Assembly: GCF_012927485.1 (NCBI RefSeq)
Contig: NZ_JABBPC010000018.1
Span: 1 to 64,000 of the forward strand
Source of the DNA: Polaromonas sp.
GTDB taxonomy: Bacteria; Pseudomonadota; Gammaproteobacteria; Burkholderiales; Burkholderiaceae_C
DNA: 64,000 bases
Direction of reading: 5' to 3'
The notes under the pieces were generated by a model that worked only from the letters and a program-made list of their open reading frames with translations, ran no database searches and was not told where the DNA came from. A program made the position numbers and the translations under genes. Shown here piece after piece: positions 55,224-64,000 of the stretch (position 1 is the stretch's first letter; each line of letters begins with the position of its first letter).

Positions 55224-55400
55224 CTTGTTGGACACCCTGTTTTTCACTTTGTGCCGGGCGCTGCTCCCAAAAGGTTTTGAACCTTCTTGGAAGGGGCCGG
55301 CGCGGCGTTCTGAGGCATTCCCGACCGCGTGTGCGCTGCTACCGCCCGCTAGAGTCGCCATCACTCGGTATGTTGAAGCGGTTGCATGAGGACTTAGGCT

Positions 55401-56150
55401 GTGGCGGTTAAACGCATCAGTGACGAGCCCGCTTATGTGTTGCACCGCTACGACTGGAGCGAGTCCAGCCTGATCCTGGAGGTTTTCACCCGCCAGTACG
55501 GGCGGCTGGCGCTGGTTGCACGAGGCGCAAAAAAGCCCAGCTCCCGTTTCCGTCCGATTTTGCTGCCCCTGCAGCCTCTGCATGTTGCTTTTGGCGGGGA
55601 TGCTGAAATCCGCACCCTCAAAAGTGCTGAATGGCAAGGTGGCCATGTCATGCCTACGGGCGACGCCCTGTTGTCGGGCTACTATGTCAATGAATTGCTG
55701 ATGCGCCTGCTGGCCCGCGATGACCCGCATCCAGCCCTTTTCGACAGCTATTCCGCCACGGTCCAACTGCTTGCCAGTCAGAGCATCGACACGCTGCAGC
55801 TGGCGCTGCGGGCGTTTGAACTGCGCTTGCTGCGCGACATCGGCCTCTTGCCCATGCTGGATGCTGAAACCGCGACGCTGGGCCGTCTAGAAAGCCACAC
55901 CCGCTATGTATTGGTGCCGGAGGCTGGTCTTAGACAGGCGCACGACGACGACCGTGCCAGCCTGCCGGGGGAGCAATGGGAGTCACTTCAGCGGGCGCTG
56001 GACAATGACGCCCCGTTTTCCGACACTGTTCGAGCCTGTATTCCCAGCCTTGGTGAACTTAAAATCCAGCTTCGCGCGTTGCTGCACTACCATTGCGGTG
56101 TGAAGGTTTTAAAAACTCGGCAAATGATGATGGATCTGCAAGCTCTCTAA
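55401..56150 (+). CDS. recO: DNA repair protein RecO
   Basis: 249 residues. It helps load RecA at gaps in the RecFOR pathway. The N-terminal OB fold ([40 protein letters not shown]) is typical; the C-terminal helical part lacks a zinc-binding Cys4 cluster, as in many Proteobacteria. The start is GTG at 55401 with AGGACTTAGG upstream. The 177 bases between era and recO hold no recognised gene, only a short AAGGTT-TTG-AACCTT palindrome at 55271-55285. Confidence 0.94.
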   Translation: MAVKRISDEPAYVLHRYDWSESSLILEVFTRQYGRLALVARGAKKPSSRFRPILLPLQPLHVAFGGDAEIRTLKSAEWQGGHVMPTGDALLSGYYVNELLMRLLARDDPHPALFDSYSATVQLLASQSIDTLQLALRAFELRLLRDIGLLPMLDAETATLGRLESHTRYVLVPEAGLRQAHDDDRASLPGEQWESLQRALDNDAPFSDTVRACIPSLGELKIQLRALLHYHCGVKVLKTRQMMMDLQAL

Positions 56151-56164
56151 CAATCAATATCGCC

Positions 56165-57007
56165 ATGACAACCTTTTCTCCATCCGCGCCTAAGGCTGCT
56201 CCCGAGGTCAATCACAAGACGGTCCTGTCGGTCAACGTGAATAAAGTAGCATTGCTTCGCAATACGCGGCACCTCGACATCCCGAGCGTCACGCGAGCCG
56301 CCGAGTTGTGTCTGCAGGCCGGCGCGCACGGTATTACGGTGCATCCGCGACCCGACGAGCGTCATATTCGTCCCGCCGATGTGTACGAAATCGCCGCGCT
56401 GATGAAAGACTGGCCTCACTGCGAATTCAATATTGAAGGTAATCCGTTCCAGAATCTGATGCACTTTGTGCGGGACCTATCAGCCCGAGGCTTGCCGCTG
56501 CATCAATGCACCTTTGTGCCGGATAGCGAGGATCAGTTCACCAGTGACCATGGCTGGAACTTTCCAGACGACGCAGAGCGTCTCAAACCCCTTATTGAGC
56601 AGGCGCACGCGCGGGGAGTGCGGGTGAGCCTTTTCATGGATCCAGTCTCTGAAGCAATGGCCGCAGCAAAAGCTGTGGGCGCCGACCGGGTTGAGTTCTA
56701 TACCGCTTCCTACGCGCATCCCGGGTCAGCGGCCGAAAAAAAAGGTGTTTTAAGCCGTTTCGTCCTTGCCGGAAAAGCCGCAGCAGTTATGAATTTAGGG
56801 GTGAATGCCGGTCATGACTTAAACCGTGACAACCTTACGGCCTTCCTGCGGGCAATGCCTGGCGTGAGGGAGGTATCCATCGGTCACGCGCTGATCGCCG
56901 ATGCGCTGGAGCTGGGTTACAGTGCTGCGGTCAAAGATTACCTGCGATGCATTGACGAGGCTTTTATTAAGGTTCTTCCTGCTACCCCCGTCTCAGTTGC
57001 CCGATGA
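56165..57007 (+). CDS. pdxJ: pyridoxine 5'-phosphate synthase
   Basis: 280 residues. It condenses 1-deoxyxylulose 5-phosphate with 3-amino-2-oxopropyl phosphate to pyridoxine 5'-phosphate in vitamin B6 synthesis. Motifs: [37 protein letters not shown] and AGHDLNRDN. The ATG at 56165 gives the family start; a longer open frame overlaps recO and is not used. The N-terminus carries about 20 extra residues. Overlaps acpS by 4 bases (ATGA). Confidence 0.96.
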   Translation: MTTFSPSAPKAAPEVNHKTVLSVNVNKVALLRNTRHLDIPSVTRAAELCLQAGAHGITVHPRPDERHIRPADVYEIAALMKDWPHCEFNIEGNPFQNLMHFVRDLSARGLPLHQCTFVPDSEDQFTSDHGWNFPDDAERLKPLIEQAHARGVRVSLFMDPVSEAMAAAKAVGADRVEFYTASYAHPGSAAEKKGVLSRFVLAGKAAAVMNLGVNAGHDLNRDNLTAFLRAMPGVREVSIGHALIADALELGYSAAVKDYLRCIDEAFIKVLPATPVSVAR

Positions 57008-57408
57008 TCTACGGCATTGGGACTGACATTTGCGATGTGCGCCGTATTCGAGCGAGTTTTGAACGCCATGGCGAGCGGTTTGCCCGCAAGATCCTCAGCG
57101 ATGGCGAACTCGACACTTGGAAGGCCCGTGGTACGCGCTGGCCGGACCGGGGCGTCAGTTACCTTGCTACGCGCTTTTCCGCGAAGGAAGCCTTCAGCAA
57201 AGCCATTGGCCTGGGAATGCGTCTTCCCATGACTTGGCGCCACTGCGAAATTGCCAATGCGGCAGCCGGACGGCCCGAGATAGTGTTGCACGGCACGTTG
57301 AAGGCCTGGTTTGAGGCGCGCCATCTCACTGCCTTTGTCACCGTGACCGACGAAACCGATTACGCCGCCAGTTTTGTGGTGGTAGAACGCGGCCGGTTTC
57401 CAGGCTAA
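57004..57408 (+). CDS. acpS: holo-[acyl-carrier-protein] synthase
   Basis: 134 residues. It transfers 4'-phosphopantetheine from CoA to Ser37 of AcpP. The N-terminal [15 protein letters not shown] holds metal-ligand Asp8, and the second ligand Glu is in [15 protein letters not shown]. Coupled to pdxJ, the standard neighbourhood in Proteobacteria. Confidence 0.96.
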   Translation: MIYGIGTDICDVRRIRASFERHGERFARKILSDGELDTWKARGTRWPDRGVSYLATRFSAKEAFSKAIGLGMRLPMTWRHCEIANAAAGRPEIVLHGTLKAWFEARHLTAFVTVTDETDYAASFVVVERGRFPG

Positions 57409-57427
57409 GACTCCCACTCTGTAAACC

Positions 57428-58498
57428 ATGACTTCACTCGTTTCTGAACACGCCCCTCTCATCATTGACATTGCCGGCCTGTCGCTTAGCAAAGCCGATC
57501 GCCGTCGACTCAAGCATCCGCTCACCGGCGGCGTCATATTGTTTGGCCGCAACTGGAAAGACCGCCAGCAGCTCGTTGACCTCTGCGCTGAAATCAAAAG
57601 CGTGCGCGAAGAGCTGCTAATCTGTGTTGACCACGAAGGCGGCCGCGTACAGCGCTTTCGTACCGATGGTTTTACCCATTTGCCGCCGATGCGCGCGTTG
57701 GGCGATTGCTGGATAAAAGATCAGCTCGCGGCCACCAATGCGGCCACTGCCAGTGGCTACGTGCTGGGGGCTGAGCTGCGGGCCTGCGGTGTGGATTTGA
57801 GCTTCACGCCGGTGCTCGATTTGGACTATGGGGAAAGCGGCGTCATCGGCGACCGCGCCTTTGGGCGTGATCCGCGGGTGGTCAGTTTGCTGGCCAAAAG
57901 TTTGATGCATGGGATGCTGCAAAGCGGCATGTCCAATTGTGGCAAACACTTTCCCGGTCATGGTTTTGTGAAAGCGGATTCGCACACCGACATTCCGATT
58001 GATAAACGCAGCCTAAAGGCGATTCTGGCAGATGACGCCGCGCCTTATGAATGGCTTAACACGACGCTCACCGGCGTGATGCCCGCGCATGTTATTTATC
58101 CCAAAGTGGATCCGCGACCTGCCGGATTTTCGAGCAAGTGGCTTAACTTTATTCTGCGCAGTCAGCTCGGCTTTGGTGGCGCGATTTTTAGCGATGACCT
58201 GAGCATGGCGGGTGCGCGCATGATAGACGGTCACGATGTGAGTTACACCCAGGCGGCAGTCACTGCGCTCAATGCTGGCTGCGACATGGTAGTGCTGTGC
58301 AATCAATCGGTGGGTGAAGGCAAACCGTTAGACGAAATACTCGAAGGCTTGGCCGAGGCTCTTCTAAAGGGCCAATGGGAGGCTATGGAGGCTAGCGAAC
58401 TGCGCCGGCGGGCATTGTTACCGCAAAGCAGGGCGCTCGCTTGGGATGCCCTGATGGTTCAGCCCGCATACATGCATGCGCTTGGCCTTCTACCGTAA
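57428..58498 (+). CDS. nagZ: beta-N-acetylhexosaminidase
   Basis: 356 residues, GH3. It cleaves GlcNAc from anhydro-muropeptides during cytoplasmic cell-wall recycling; its products signal AmpC induction in some bacteria. Motifs: CVDHEGGRVQRF, the flexible loop KHFPGHGFVKADSHTDIP with the His/Asp catalytic pair, and FSDDLSMAGA with nucleophile Asp256. Last gene of the long plus-strand run from rpoE. Confidence 0.95.
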   Translation: MTSLVSEHAPLIIDIAGLSLSKADRRRLKHPLTGGVILFGRNWKDRQQLVDLCAEIKSVREELLICVDHEGGRVQRFRTDGFTHLPPMRALGDCWIKDQLAATNAATASGYVLGAELRACGVDLSFTPVLDLDYGESGVIGDRAFGRDPRVVSLLAKSLMHGMLQSGMSNCGKHFPGHGFVKADSHTDIPIDKRSLKAILADDAAPYEWLNTTLTGVMPAHVIYPKVDPRPAGFSSKWLNFILRSQLGFGGAIFSDDLSMAGARMIDGHDVSYTQAAVTALNAGCDMVVLCNQSVGEGKPLDEILEGLAEALLKGQWEAMEASELRRRALLPQSRALAWDALMVQPAYMHALGLLP

Positions 58499-58523
58499 CC
58501 GCCGCATTCCTGAATCGCGCTGA

Positions 58524-59042
58524 TCAGCCCGAAGAGGCATTGGCAGGCCAAGCCAGTTTGCCGGCGGCGTCGATGTGAGTCAGGTAAACCCGCAGGTCGA
58601 ATTCATACTGATGGTAGCGTGGCTCCATGTGAGTGCAGAGCTGGTAAAACGCTTTGTCGTGCCCCTTTTCCTTGATATGAGCCAGTTCGTGCACTGTAAT
58701 CATCCGCAGGAATTCCACCGGTACTTCCTTGAACAGCGTCGCCACGCGAATCTCCCGCTTGGCCTTGAGCTTGTGACCCTGAACGCGAGACACGGTCGTG
58801 TGCGTCCCCAGCGCGTGAGAAATGACGTGGAGCTTGCTGTCAAACGTCACTTTGGAGAGCGGCTCGGCGTTGCGTAGGAAATCGCCTTTCAGCGCCATGA
58901 CGTAATCGTACAAAGCCTTATCGGTTCGTACCCCGTGGGCATGACGGTATTTATTGAGCAGCATATTGCCCAGCCGCCCCTGCGCCAGCAGCTGTTGCAC
59001 CTGTGTCTGGAGATTTTCGGGATACCCGGCAAGGTATTTCAT
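58524..59042 (-). CDS. YgjP-like metallopeptidase-fold protein
   Basis: 172 residues from the ATG at 59042 (MKYLAGYPENL); ATG 59054 and TTG 59069 are in-frame alternatives. The zinc motif HELAHIKEKGHDKAFY and a later THMEPRYHQYEFDL place it in the YgjP/WLM (DUF45) group, with SprT-like features. No signal peptide, so cytoplasmic. Its physiological substrate is unclear. An inverted repeat (59061-59079) lies just upstream. Confidence 0.85.
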   Translation of the reverse strand: MKYLAGYPENLQTQVQQLLAQGRLGNMLLNKYRHAHGVRTDKALYDYVMALKGDFLRNAEPLSKVTFDSKLHVISHALGTHTTVSRVQGHKLKAKREIRVATLFKEVPVEFLRMITVHELAHIKEKGHDKAFYQLCTHMEPRYHQYEFDLRVYLTHIDAAGKLAWPANASSG

Positions 59043-59060
59043 TGAAAAAGGCATCAGTTT

Positions 59061-59079
59061 AGCTATCAAATGAATAGCT
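59061..59079. repeat. inverted repeat upstream of the YgjP-like gene
   Basis: AGCTAT-CAAATGA-ATAGCT: two 6-base arms around a 7-base centre, lying 19-37 bases before the chosen start. Possible operator; no known consensus matched. Confidence 0.35.
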
Positions 59080-59128
59080 CATGTGGCTTTAGCGACCGCG
59101 CTAAGGGAGTAAATGACCAAGAAGCTTC

Positions 59129-60694
59129 TCAAACTTCGCGCCGGAGTGCCGGAAACAGAATCACATCCCGGATGCTGGGGCTGTCAGTCAGCAACATCAT
59201 CAGGCGGTCTATGCCTATCCCGCAGCCCCCGGTTGGCGGCATACCGTACTCCAGCGCACGGATGAAGTCGTGGTCGTAGAACATGGCTTCGTCATCACCG
59301 CCGTCCTTGGCCGCCACCTGAGCATTGAAGCGTGCGGCTTGTTCTTCGGCGTCGTTCAGCTCGCTGAACCCATTGCCGAATTCGCGGCCGGTGATGTAAA
59401 GCTCAAAGCGTTCGGTCACGCCAGGATTGGTGTCGCTGGCGCGGGCGAGTGGCGAAATTTCAACTGGGTGTTCGCAGATAAAGGTAGGTTGCCAGAGTTT
59501 TTCTTCAACGGTTTCTTCAAAATACAGCACTTGCAAACTTGCAAGGGAACGAGCCTGCAGGCGGTTTTTCGCTTCGGTCAAACCCAGCTTTTTCAACGCG
59601 TCGATCAGCCATCCCGCGTCGTCCACATGGTCTCCGGCTTCGGTATGTTTGAGGATGGCCTCGCGGATGGTGATGCGCTCAAAGGGCTGACTCAAGTCAA
59701 CCGCTTTGCCGCCATAGGTCATTTGCAATGATCCAACCACCTTTTGTGCCGCGTCCCGAACCAGTGCTTCGGTAAATGTCATCAAATCGGCGTAGTTCCA
59801 CCATGCCGCGTAGAACTCCATCATGGTGAACTCCGGGTTGTGGCGAACGCTGATGCCCTCGTTGCGGTAGCTGCGGTTGATTTCAAATACCCGTTCAAAG
59901 CCGCCCACGATCAGACGCTTGAGGTAGAGTTCGGGCGCGATGCGCAAGAACATTTCCTGGTCCAGCGCGTTGTGGTGGGTTTTGAATGGTTTGGCATTGG
60001 CACCGCCCGGAATCGGGTGGAGCATGGGGGTTTCCACTTCAAGAAAATCATGGGCGACCATGAACTCACGAATTCCGCTCACAGCCTTGCTGCGTGCCAT
60101 AAAACGCTTGCGTGCTGCTTCGTCCATGATGAGGTCTACATAGCGCTGACGGTATTTGACTTCCTGATCCGCCATGCCATGAAATTTGTCGGGCAGGGGC
60201 CGAAGGCTTTTGGTCACCAGCCGAATCCTGTCGGCGTGAATGGACAGCTCGCCCGTTTTGGTTTTGAACAGCGTGCCCGCCGCCGACACGATGTCGCCCA
60301 AGTCCCAGTGCTTGAAGGCTGCGTGAACGTCTTCGCCTACCCCGTCATTGTTGATGTAAACCTGAATCCGTCCGCCGGACGGGCCAAACGAGGCGTCTTG
60401 CAAAGTTGCAAAGCTGGCTTTTCCCATCACGCGCTTGAGCATCATCCGCCCCGCGACGTGAACCTTGACCGCCAGCGACTCCAGTTCGTCCTTGCTTTTG
60501 CTGTCATATTGCGCGAATAGCGCTTCGGCCCGGTGTTCAGGCTTGACGTCGTTGGGGAAAGCGACGCCTTTACCGTCGGCCTCGTTTTGGCGGAGTAGTT
60601 TGAGCTTTTCGCGGCGTTCGATGATCAACCGGTTTTCATCCTGTGGAGCGGGGGCAGCGCTGGCTGCTGGGAGGGCGTTTAGTGGGGTGGACAT
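59129..60694 (-). CDS. lysS: lysyl-tRNA synthetase (class II)
   Basis: 521 residues. It charges tRNA-Lys. An N-terminal helix ([15 protein letters not shown]) and an OB-fold anticodon-binding domain (~75-180) precede the class II catalytic core with motif 2 ([21 protein letters not shown]) and motif 3 ([13 protein letters not shown]). A short Ala/Pro-rich N-terminal tail (~1-20) is non-conserved. A hairpin lies about 30-50 bases upstream in the leader. Confidence 0.97.
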   Translation of the reverse strand: MSTPLNALPAASAAPAPQDENRLIIERREKLKLLRQNEADGKGVAFPNDVKPEHRAEALFAQYDSKSKDELESLAVKVHVAGRMMLKRVMGKASFATLQDASFGPSGGRIQVYINNDGVGEDVHAAFKHWDLGDIVSAAGTLFKTKTGELSIHADRIRLVTKSLRPLPDKFHGMADQEVKYRQRYVDLIMDEAARKRFMARSKAVSGIREFMVAHDFLEVETPMLHPIPGGANAKPFKTHHNALDQEMFLRIAPELYLKRLIVGGFERVFEINRSYRNEGISVRHNPEFTMMEFYAAWWNYADLMTFTEALVRDAAQKVVGSLQMTYGGKAVDLSQPFERITIREAILKHTEAGDHVDDAGWLIDALKKLGLTEAKNRLQARSLASLQVLYFEETVEEKLWQPTFICEHPVEISPLARASDTNPGVTERFELYITGREFGNGFSELNDAEEQAARFNAQVAAKDGGDDEAMFYDHDFIRALEYGMPPTGGCGIGIDRLMMLLTDSPSIRDVILFPALRREV

Positions 60695-60724
60695 AAGGTC
60701 GGTATTCCGGAAAGAGGTCGAGAA

Positions 60725-60743
60725 AGAGGGCGATGCGCCCTCT
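60725..60743 (-). other. hairpin between the LON-domain gene and lysS
   Basis: AGAGGGCG (60725-60732), loop ATG, CGCCCTCT (60736-60743): a perfect 8-bp GC-rich stem with a 3-base loop. On the minus strand the following bases are TTTCTCG, so it is at best a weak terminator of the upstream gene, or a leader structure of lysS. Confidence 0.5.
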
Positions 60744-60865
60744 GCAAAAAGGGGGCTGAAAAACGCAGAACCTCTAATTTTAAGTTTTTCAGCGGCTGTT
60801 TTTTCCGCAGCGTGCTCAGGACGGCGTATTTACTCGGCCATACGGCGCAAACATTCGCCCAAAAT

Positions 60866-61531
60866 TCAGAACGAAATACCGGTTCGTTCCAAAATATCGC
60901 CGACCAGCTCGAGTCTTAGCAACGGGTTATCCAGCATCATTAGCCTTTGTCGTAGCTCTAGCGGCATCGGCAGCAATTCACACCAGCGATTGGCGACCCA
61001 GCCGCAGTCATCCAGCGTGTACGGCGGCAATAGCGGCATTTGGGCAGCGGGAACGCCACGCTCTTTCAGGCTAGCGATCAATTTGGCAAGTGCCGAGGCG
61101 GTACTCTGCAAATCGTCGGGAATCCGGACGGACTGATCGTCCATCAGCCGGGTGACATCGGCGATCCAAAGACCATGTTTGAGTTTTTCCCGTCTGAAAA
61201 TTTCAAACCGGTGAGTCCCCACGCAGTTGATCACCATCAGGCCAGGCTGGGATATCGAAAAATCGGTGATCGTTGCCAGGGTGCCCACGTTGCTGAAGGC
61301 CTCGGGCGCAAAATCACCTGCGGCGCGGTTGGGCGCCGTATGGTTGGGTCGGCGTACCTCCGAACCCTCAGTGAGCGAGACGATACCAAAAGGCGCTCCG
61401 GCCTTATGGCATTTGCCGATCATGTCGAGGTAGCGGACTTCAAAAATTCGCAGCGGTAGCAAACCGCCAGGATACAGAACGGTGTCTAGCGGAAACAGCG
61501 GGAGGGAGATCAGTGTCAGGTCGTCGGACAT
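60866..61531 (-). CDS. LON-substrate-binding-domain protein
   Basis: 221 residues from the ATG at 61531. It consists of the Lon N-terminal substrate-binding domain alone (LISLPLFPLDTVLYPGGLLPLRIFEVRY; FGIVSLTEG; VGTLATITDF), without the ATPase or protease parts of Lon. Stand-alone proteins of this kind are widespread and of unknown role. In-frame ATGs at 61561 and further upstream give longer forms, but homology starts near 61531. Confidence 0.88.
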   Translation of the reverse strand: MSDDLTLISLPLFPLDTVLYPGGLLPLRIFEVRYLDMIGKCHKAGAPFGIVSLTEGSEVRRPNHTAPNRAAGDFAPEAFSNVGTLATITDFSISQPGLMVINCVGTHRFEIFRREKLKHGLWIADVTRLMDDQSVRIPDDLQSTASALAKLIASLKERGVPAAQMPLLPPYTLDDCGWVANRWCELLPMPLELRQRLMMLDNPLLRLELVGDILERTGISF

Positions 61532-61662
61532 GGCGTCGTGCTTCAAATTGTGATCACCCATATCATCCCACGCTCCCTTGGAGTTACTTCTCTTCTGCAC
61601 TCAAACACGCTAGGCCCAAAGGGACTATCCGATCGGCAGAAGAGCAGCGACGATACTTTCTT

Positions 61663-62535
61663 TTAGCTCACTGCGTCTGCCGGTTGTTTGAGCAGCATGG
61701 CCAGCGAGTTGGCCACCGTCTTGCGCAGTTCCCGGCGATCACAAATGAAATCAATGGCGCCTGTCGTTTGAAGGAATTCTGCGCGCTGAAACCCCTCGGG
61801 GAGGGTCACCCGCACAGTGGATTCAATGACGCGCGGGCCAGCGAAGCCTATCAGGGCCTTGGGCTCGGCGATCACGATGTCACCTACAAACGCAAAACCG
61901 GCACTGACGCCCCCCATGGTCGGATCGGTCAGCACGCTGATGTAAGGCAGATCTTTTTTGGCCAAGCGAGTTAGCGCCGCATTGGTTTTGGCCATCTGCA
62001 TCAGGCTCAAGATACCCTCTTGCATACGCGCGCCCCCGGTGGCTGTGAAGCAGATAAACGGTACCTTTTGCTCGATGGCTGCATGCACACCCCTGACAAA
62101 GCGCTCGCCCACCACGCTCCCCATGCTGCCACCCATGAAGTCAAATTCAAAACAGGCGACCACGACGGCAATGCTGTGTACAGCACCGCCCATCACGACC
62201 AGCGCATCGGTTTCGCCAGTGTTCTCCATGGCCTCCTTGAGGCGCTCGGGGTATTTTCGGCTGTCCTTGAACTTAAGGGCATCCACCGGGAGCACTTCCT
62301 GCCCTAGTTCGTAGCGGCCTTCGGCGTCGAGGAAGGCGTCCAACCGGGCTCGTGCGCCGATACGGTGGTGGTGGCTGCACTGCGGGCAGACGTTCTGGTT
62401 TTTTTCCAGATCGGTCTTGTACAGCACGGCCTCGCAACTCGGACACTTGATCCACAAACCTTCAGGCACACTGCGGCGCTCGGTCGGGTTGGTGGGATTG
62501 ATTTTTGGCGGAAGGAGTTTTTCTAACCAAGACAT
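61663..62535 (-). CDS. accD: acetyl-CoA carboxylase carboxyltransferase subunit beta
   Basis: 290 residues. With AccA it transfers CO2 from carboxybiotin to acetyl-CoA, giving malonyl-CoA for the fab genes. The N-terminal zinc ribbon (CPSC ... CPQC) and the crotonase-like core ([44 protein letters not shown]) are typical. The ATG at 62535 ([12 protein letters not shown]) is preferred, with AAGGA about 10 bases before it. It follows trpA, the usual trpBA-accD order of Proteobacteria. Confidence 0.97.
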   Translation of the reverse strand: MSWLEKLLPPKINPTNPTERRSVPEGLWIKCPSCEAVLYKTDLEKNQNVCPQCSHHHRIGARARLDAFLDAEGRYELGQEVLPVDALKFKDSRKYPERLKEAMENTGETDALVVMGGAVHSIAVVVACFEFDFMGGSMGSVVGERFVRGVHAAIEQKVPFICFTATGGARMQEGILSLMQMAKTNAALTRLAKKDLPYISVLTDPTMGGVSAGFAFVGDIVIAEPKALIGFAGPRVIESTVRVTLPEGFQRAEFLQTTGAIDFICDRRELRKTVANSLAMLLKQPADAVS

Positions 62536-62636
62536 GGAGGTGGTCCTTGTGGGGATACGCGCTAGCGAAGCCGCTTTTGCTGCCATCGTTCGCAGCAGAA
62601 AAGCACAATTATGCGCTGGCTTTGGCGCACTAAAAA

Positions 62637-63455
62637 TCAGTCCAAAGCCATTCGAATTTCCTTTAAAAAGTCGCGCGCAACCGCCGCGACTTTTTCCCGA
62701 GGCTGTTTCTCGATCAACTGAATGATCTTGCTGCCAATGACCACTGCGTCAGCGACTTTGCTGATGGCTTTAGCGGTCGCGGCGTCTCGAATGCCAAATC
62801 CCACGCCCACAGGTATGCTGACGTGTCGGCGAATGCGCGGAAGCATGGTTTCCACGGCATGTACATCCAGCGTACCCGCTCCTGTTACGCCTTTTAAAGA
62901 AACGTAATACACATAGCCGCTGGCCACTTCTGCCACTTGCGCCATGCGCGCGTCAGTACTTGTGGGTGCCAGTAAAAAGATCAGATCCATGCCGTGGTCA
63001 CGCAGCTTGCGGGCAAATTCCACACACTCTTCAGGCGGGTAGTCAACGATCAACACGCCATCGACTCCGGCTTGGGCGGCGTCCCGGATGAAAGCGCTTT
63101 CGGATTGGCCCGCGCCGTGTTTGATGTCGTAGCGCTCGACCGGATTGGCGTAGCCCATCAGCACCACGGGGGTTTTATTGTCTTTCGTACGGAAGACTCG
63201 CACCATCTCGATAACCTGATCCAGTCCGACACCGAAGGCGAGTGCTTTGTCTCCGGCTTTCTGGATCACCGGTCCGTCGGCGCTCGGGTCGGAAAAAGGC
63301 ACGCCCAGCTCGATCACGTCGGCGCCTCCGGCCACCATCCCGTGCATCAACTCCGGGGTAATGTCAGCAAACGGAAAGCCTGCGGTAACGTACGGAATGA
63401 GCGCCTTGCGGCCTCTACTTTTCAAGCTGGCGAAGGTCGCGGCGATACGGCTCAT
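62637..63455 (-). CDS. trpA: tryptophan synthase alpha chain
   Basis: 272 residues. It cleaves indole-3-glycerol phosphate to indole and glyceraldehyde 3-phosphate; indole passes to TrpB. The catalytic Glu49 ([12 protein letters not shown]) and Asp60 (SADGPVIQ) are at the same positions as in Salmonella TrpA, and PTSTDARM and GVGFGIRDA are present. Coupled to trpB by a 4-base overlap (ATGA, 63452-63455). Confidence 0.97.
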   Translation of the reverse strand: MSRIAATFASLKSRGRKALIPYVTAGFPFADITPELMHGMVAGGADVIELGVPFSDPSADGPVIQKAGDKALAFGVGLDQVIEMVRVFRTKDNKTPVVLMGYANPVERYDIKHGAGQSESAFIRDAAQAGVDGVLIVDYPPEECVEFARKLRDHGMDLIFLLAPTSTDARMAQVAEVASGYVYYVSLKGVTGAGTLDVHAVETMLPRIRRHVSIPVGVGFGIRDAATAKAISKVADAVVIGSKIIQLIEKQPREKVAAVARDFLKEIRMALD

Positions 63456-64000
63456 GAAGGTATCCCGTTGTGCTTGGCACCTTTCACGGCCAAGCCGCGC
63501 ATGGAAGGTCGGTCATAGAAATCCGCGCCAGACAGGTCTGCCACAGTGCCGATGTCTTTGTCACCCCGACCTGACAGGTTGACCAGAATGCTTTCGTCGC
63601 TGCGCATGGTTTTGGCCAGCTTCATGGCATAGGCAATGGCGTGGGCGGACTCCAGCGCCGGAATAATGCCTTCGGTACGGCACAGGTAATGGAAAGCTTC
63701 CAGTGCTTCGATATCGGTAATGCCAACGTATTCAGCCCGCCCGATGTCTTTCAGGAAAGCGTGCTCGGGTCCCACACCGGGGTAGTCCAGTCCGGCGCTG
63801 ATACTGTGGGTTTCTGTGACCTGACCGTCTTCATTCTGCAAAACATAGGTGCGATTGCCATGCAACACGCCCGGCAAACCGCGCTGAAGCGATGCCGAGT
63901 GCTTGCCGCTGTCAAGCCCTTCGCCCGCCGCTTCCACGCCGATCAGTCGGGTTTTTTCATAGCCGATATAAGGATGAAAAATACCCATGGCATTGCTGCC
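63452..64000 (-). CDS. trpB: tryptophan synthase beta chain, 3' part (cut by window edge)
   Basis: The C-terminal ~182 residues of TrpB; the gene enters from the right edge and the PLP-binding lysine lies outside. The visible part begins [12 protein letters not shown], the phosphate-binding GGGSNA loop, and includes [31 protein letters not shown] and [11 protein letters not shown]. It condenses indole with serine. First of the trpB-trpA pair. Confidence 0.95.
   Translation of the reverse strand, partial: GSNAMGIFHPYIGYEKTRLIGVEAAGEGLDSGKHSASLQRGLPGVLHGNRTYVLQNEDGQVTETHSISAGLDYPGVGPEHAFLKDIGRAEYVGITDIEALEAFHYLCRTEGIIPALESAHAIAYAMKLAKTMRSDESILVNLSGRGDKDIGTVADLSGADFYDRPSMRGLAVKGAKHNGIPS

Noticed and set aside
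55186-55389. 67-codon frame between era and recO
   Set aside because: Overlaps the end of era, has no ribosome site and no recognisable features.

Overview
The window looks like a chromosomal segment of a betaproteobacterium of the order Burkholderiales, most likely family Comamonadaceae (Rhodoferax/Polaromonas/Acidovorax type). The basis is gene order and protein character: rne / rluC-HAD-Rieske-sppA / maf-yceD-rpmF-plsX-fabH / fabD-fabG-acpP-fabF / rpoE-rseA-rseB-mucD-lepA-lepB-DUF4845-rnc-era-recO-pdxJ-acpS-nagZ, and trpB-trpA-accD. It is GC-rich and almost fully coding, with no tRNA, rRNA, insertion sequence, prophage or CRISPR array seen. Assignment below family level is not possible by eye.

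Layout. 1-8.1 kb: 5' end of a DNA polymerase IV gene, an alpha/beta hydrolase, an FMN-dependent L-lactate dehydrogenase, a periplasmic Do protease (htrA) beside a QseBC-type two-component system, and argH. 8.3-11.5 kb: a LytS/AlgZ-type kinase with its LytTR regulator, then an AI-2E/PerM-family membrane protein. 11.5-20 kb: a giant cyclic beta-1,2-glucan synthase gene (2,733 codons) preceded by a 76-residue membrane protein. 20-27.4 kb: ppc, divergent from the heme cluster hemC-hemD-hemX-hemY. 27.6-30.7 kb: RNase E with a long RG-rich tail. 31.4-37.2 kb: rluC, HAD phosphatase, Rieske protein, SppA-type peptidase, a tetrapyrrole-methylase protein, Maf, YceD, rpmF. 37.2-44.9 kb: fatty-acid synthesis genes, interrupted between fabH and fabD by a sialidase-like BNR protein and a membrane protein. 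45-58.5 kb: the sigma-E envelope stress operon running into lepA-lepB-rnc-era-recO-pdxJ-acpS-nagZ. 58.5-64 kb: YgjP-type metalloprotein, lysS, LON-domain protein, accD, trpA and the 3' part of trpB, all on the minus strand.

How the parts work together. Two envelope quality-control circuits each contain a Do protease: one beside the QseBC-type system, one in the rpoE operon. Both the qseBC and htrA promoters carry the same 17-bp direct-repeat operator (CTTAGMCGAAWCTTAAA) at the same distance from a -10 hexamer, which predicts that the regulator controls itself and the protease. Membrane and envelope synthesis is represented by plsX/fab/accD/acpS, LepB, NagZ and the cyclic glucan synthase.

The most unusual non-coding feature is the mucD-lepA intergenic region (about 49.6-50.2 kb). 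A stretch of about 29% GC is followed by six DnaA-box-like 9-mers in strict 11-bp phase (four forward, two reverse, the last two matching TTATNCACA), then a possible small-RNA unit ending in a strong terminator. It resembles a small replication-origin or DnaA-titration site placed away from dnaA.
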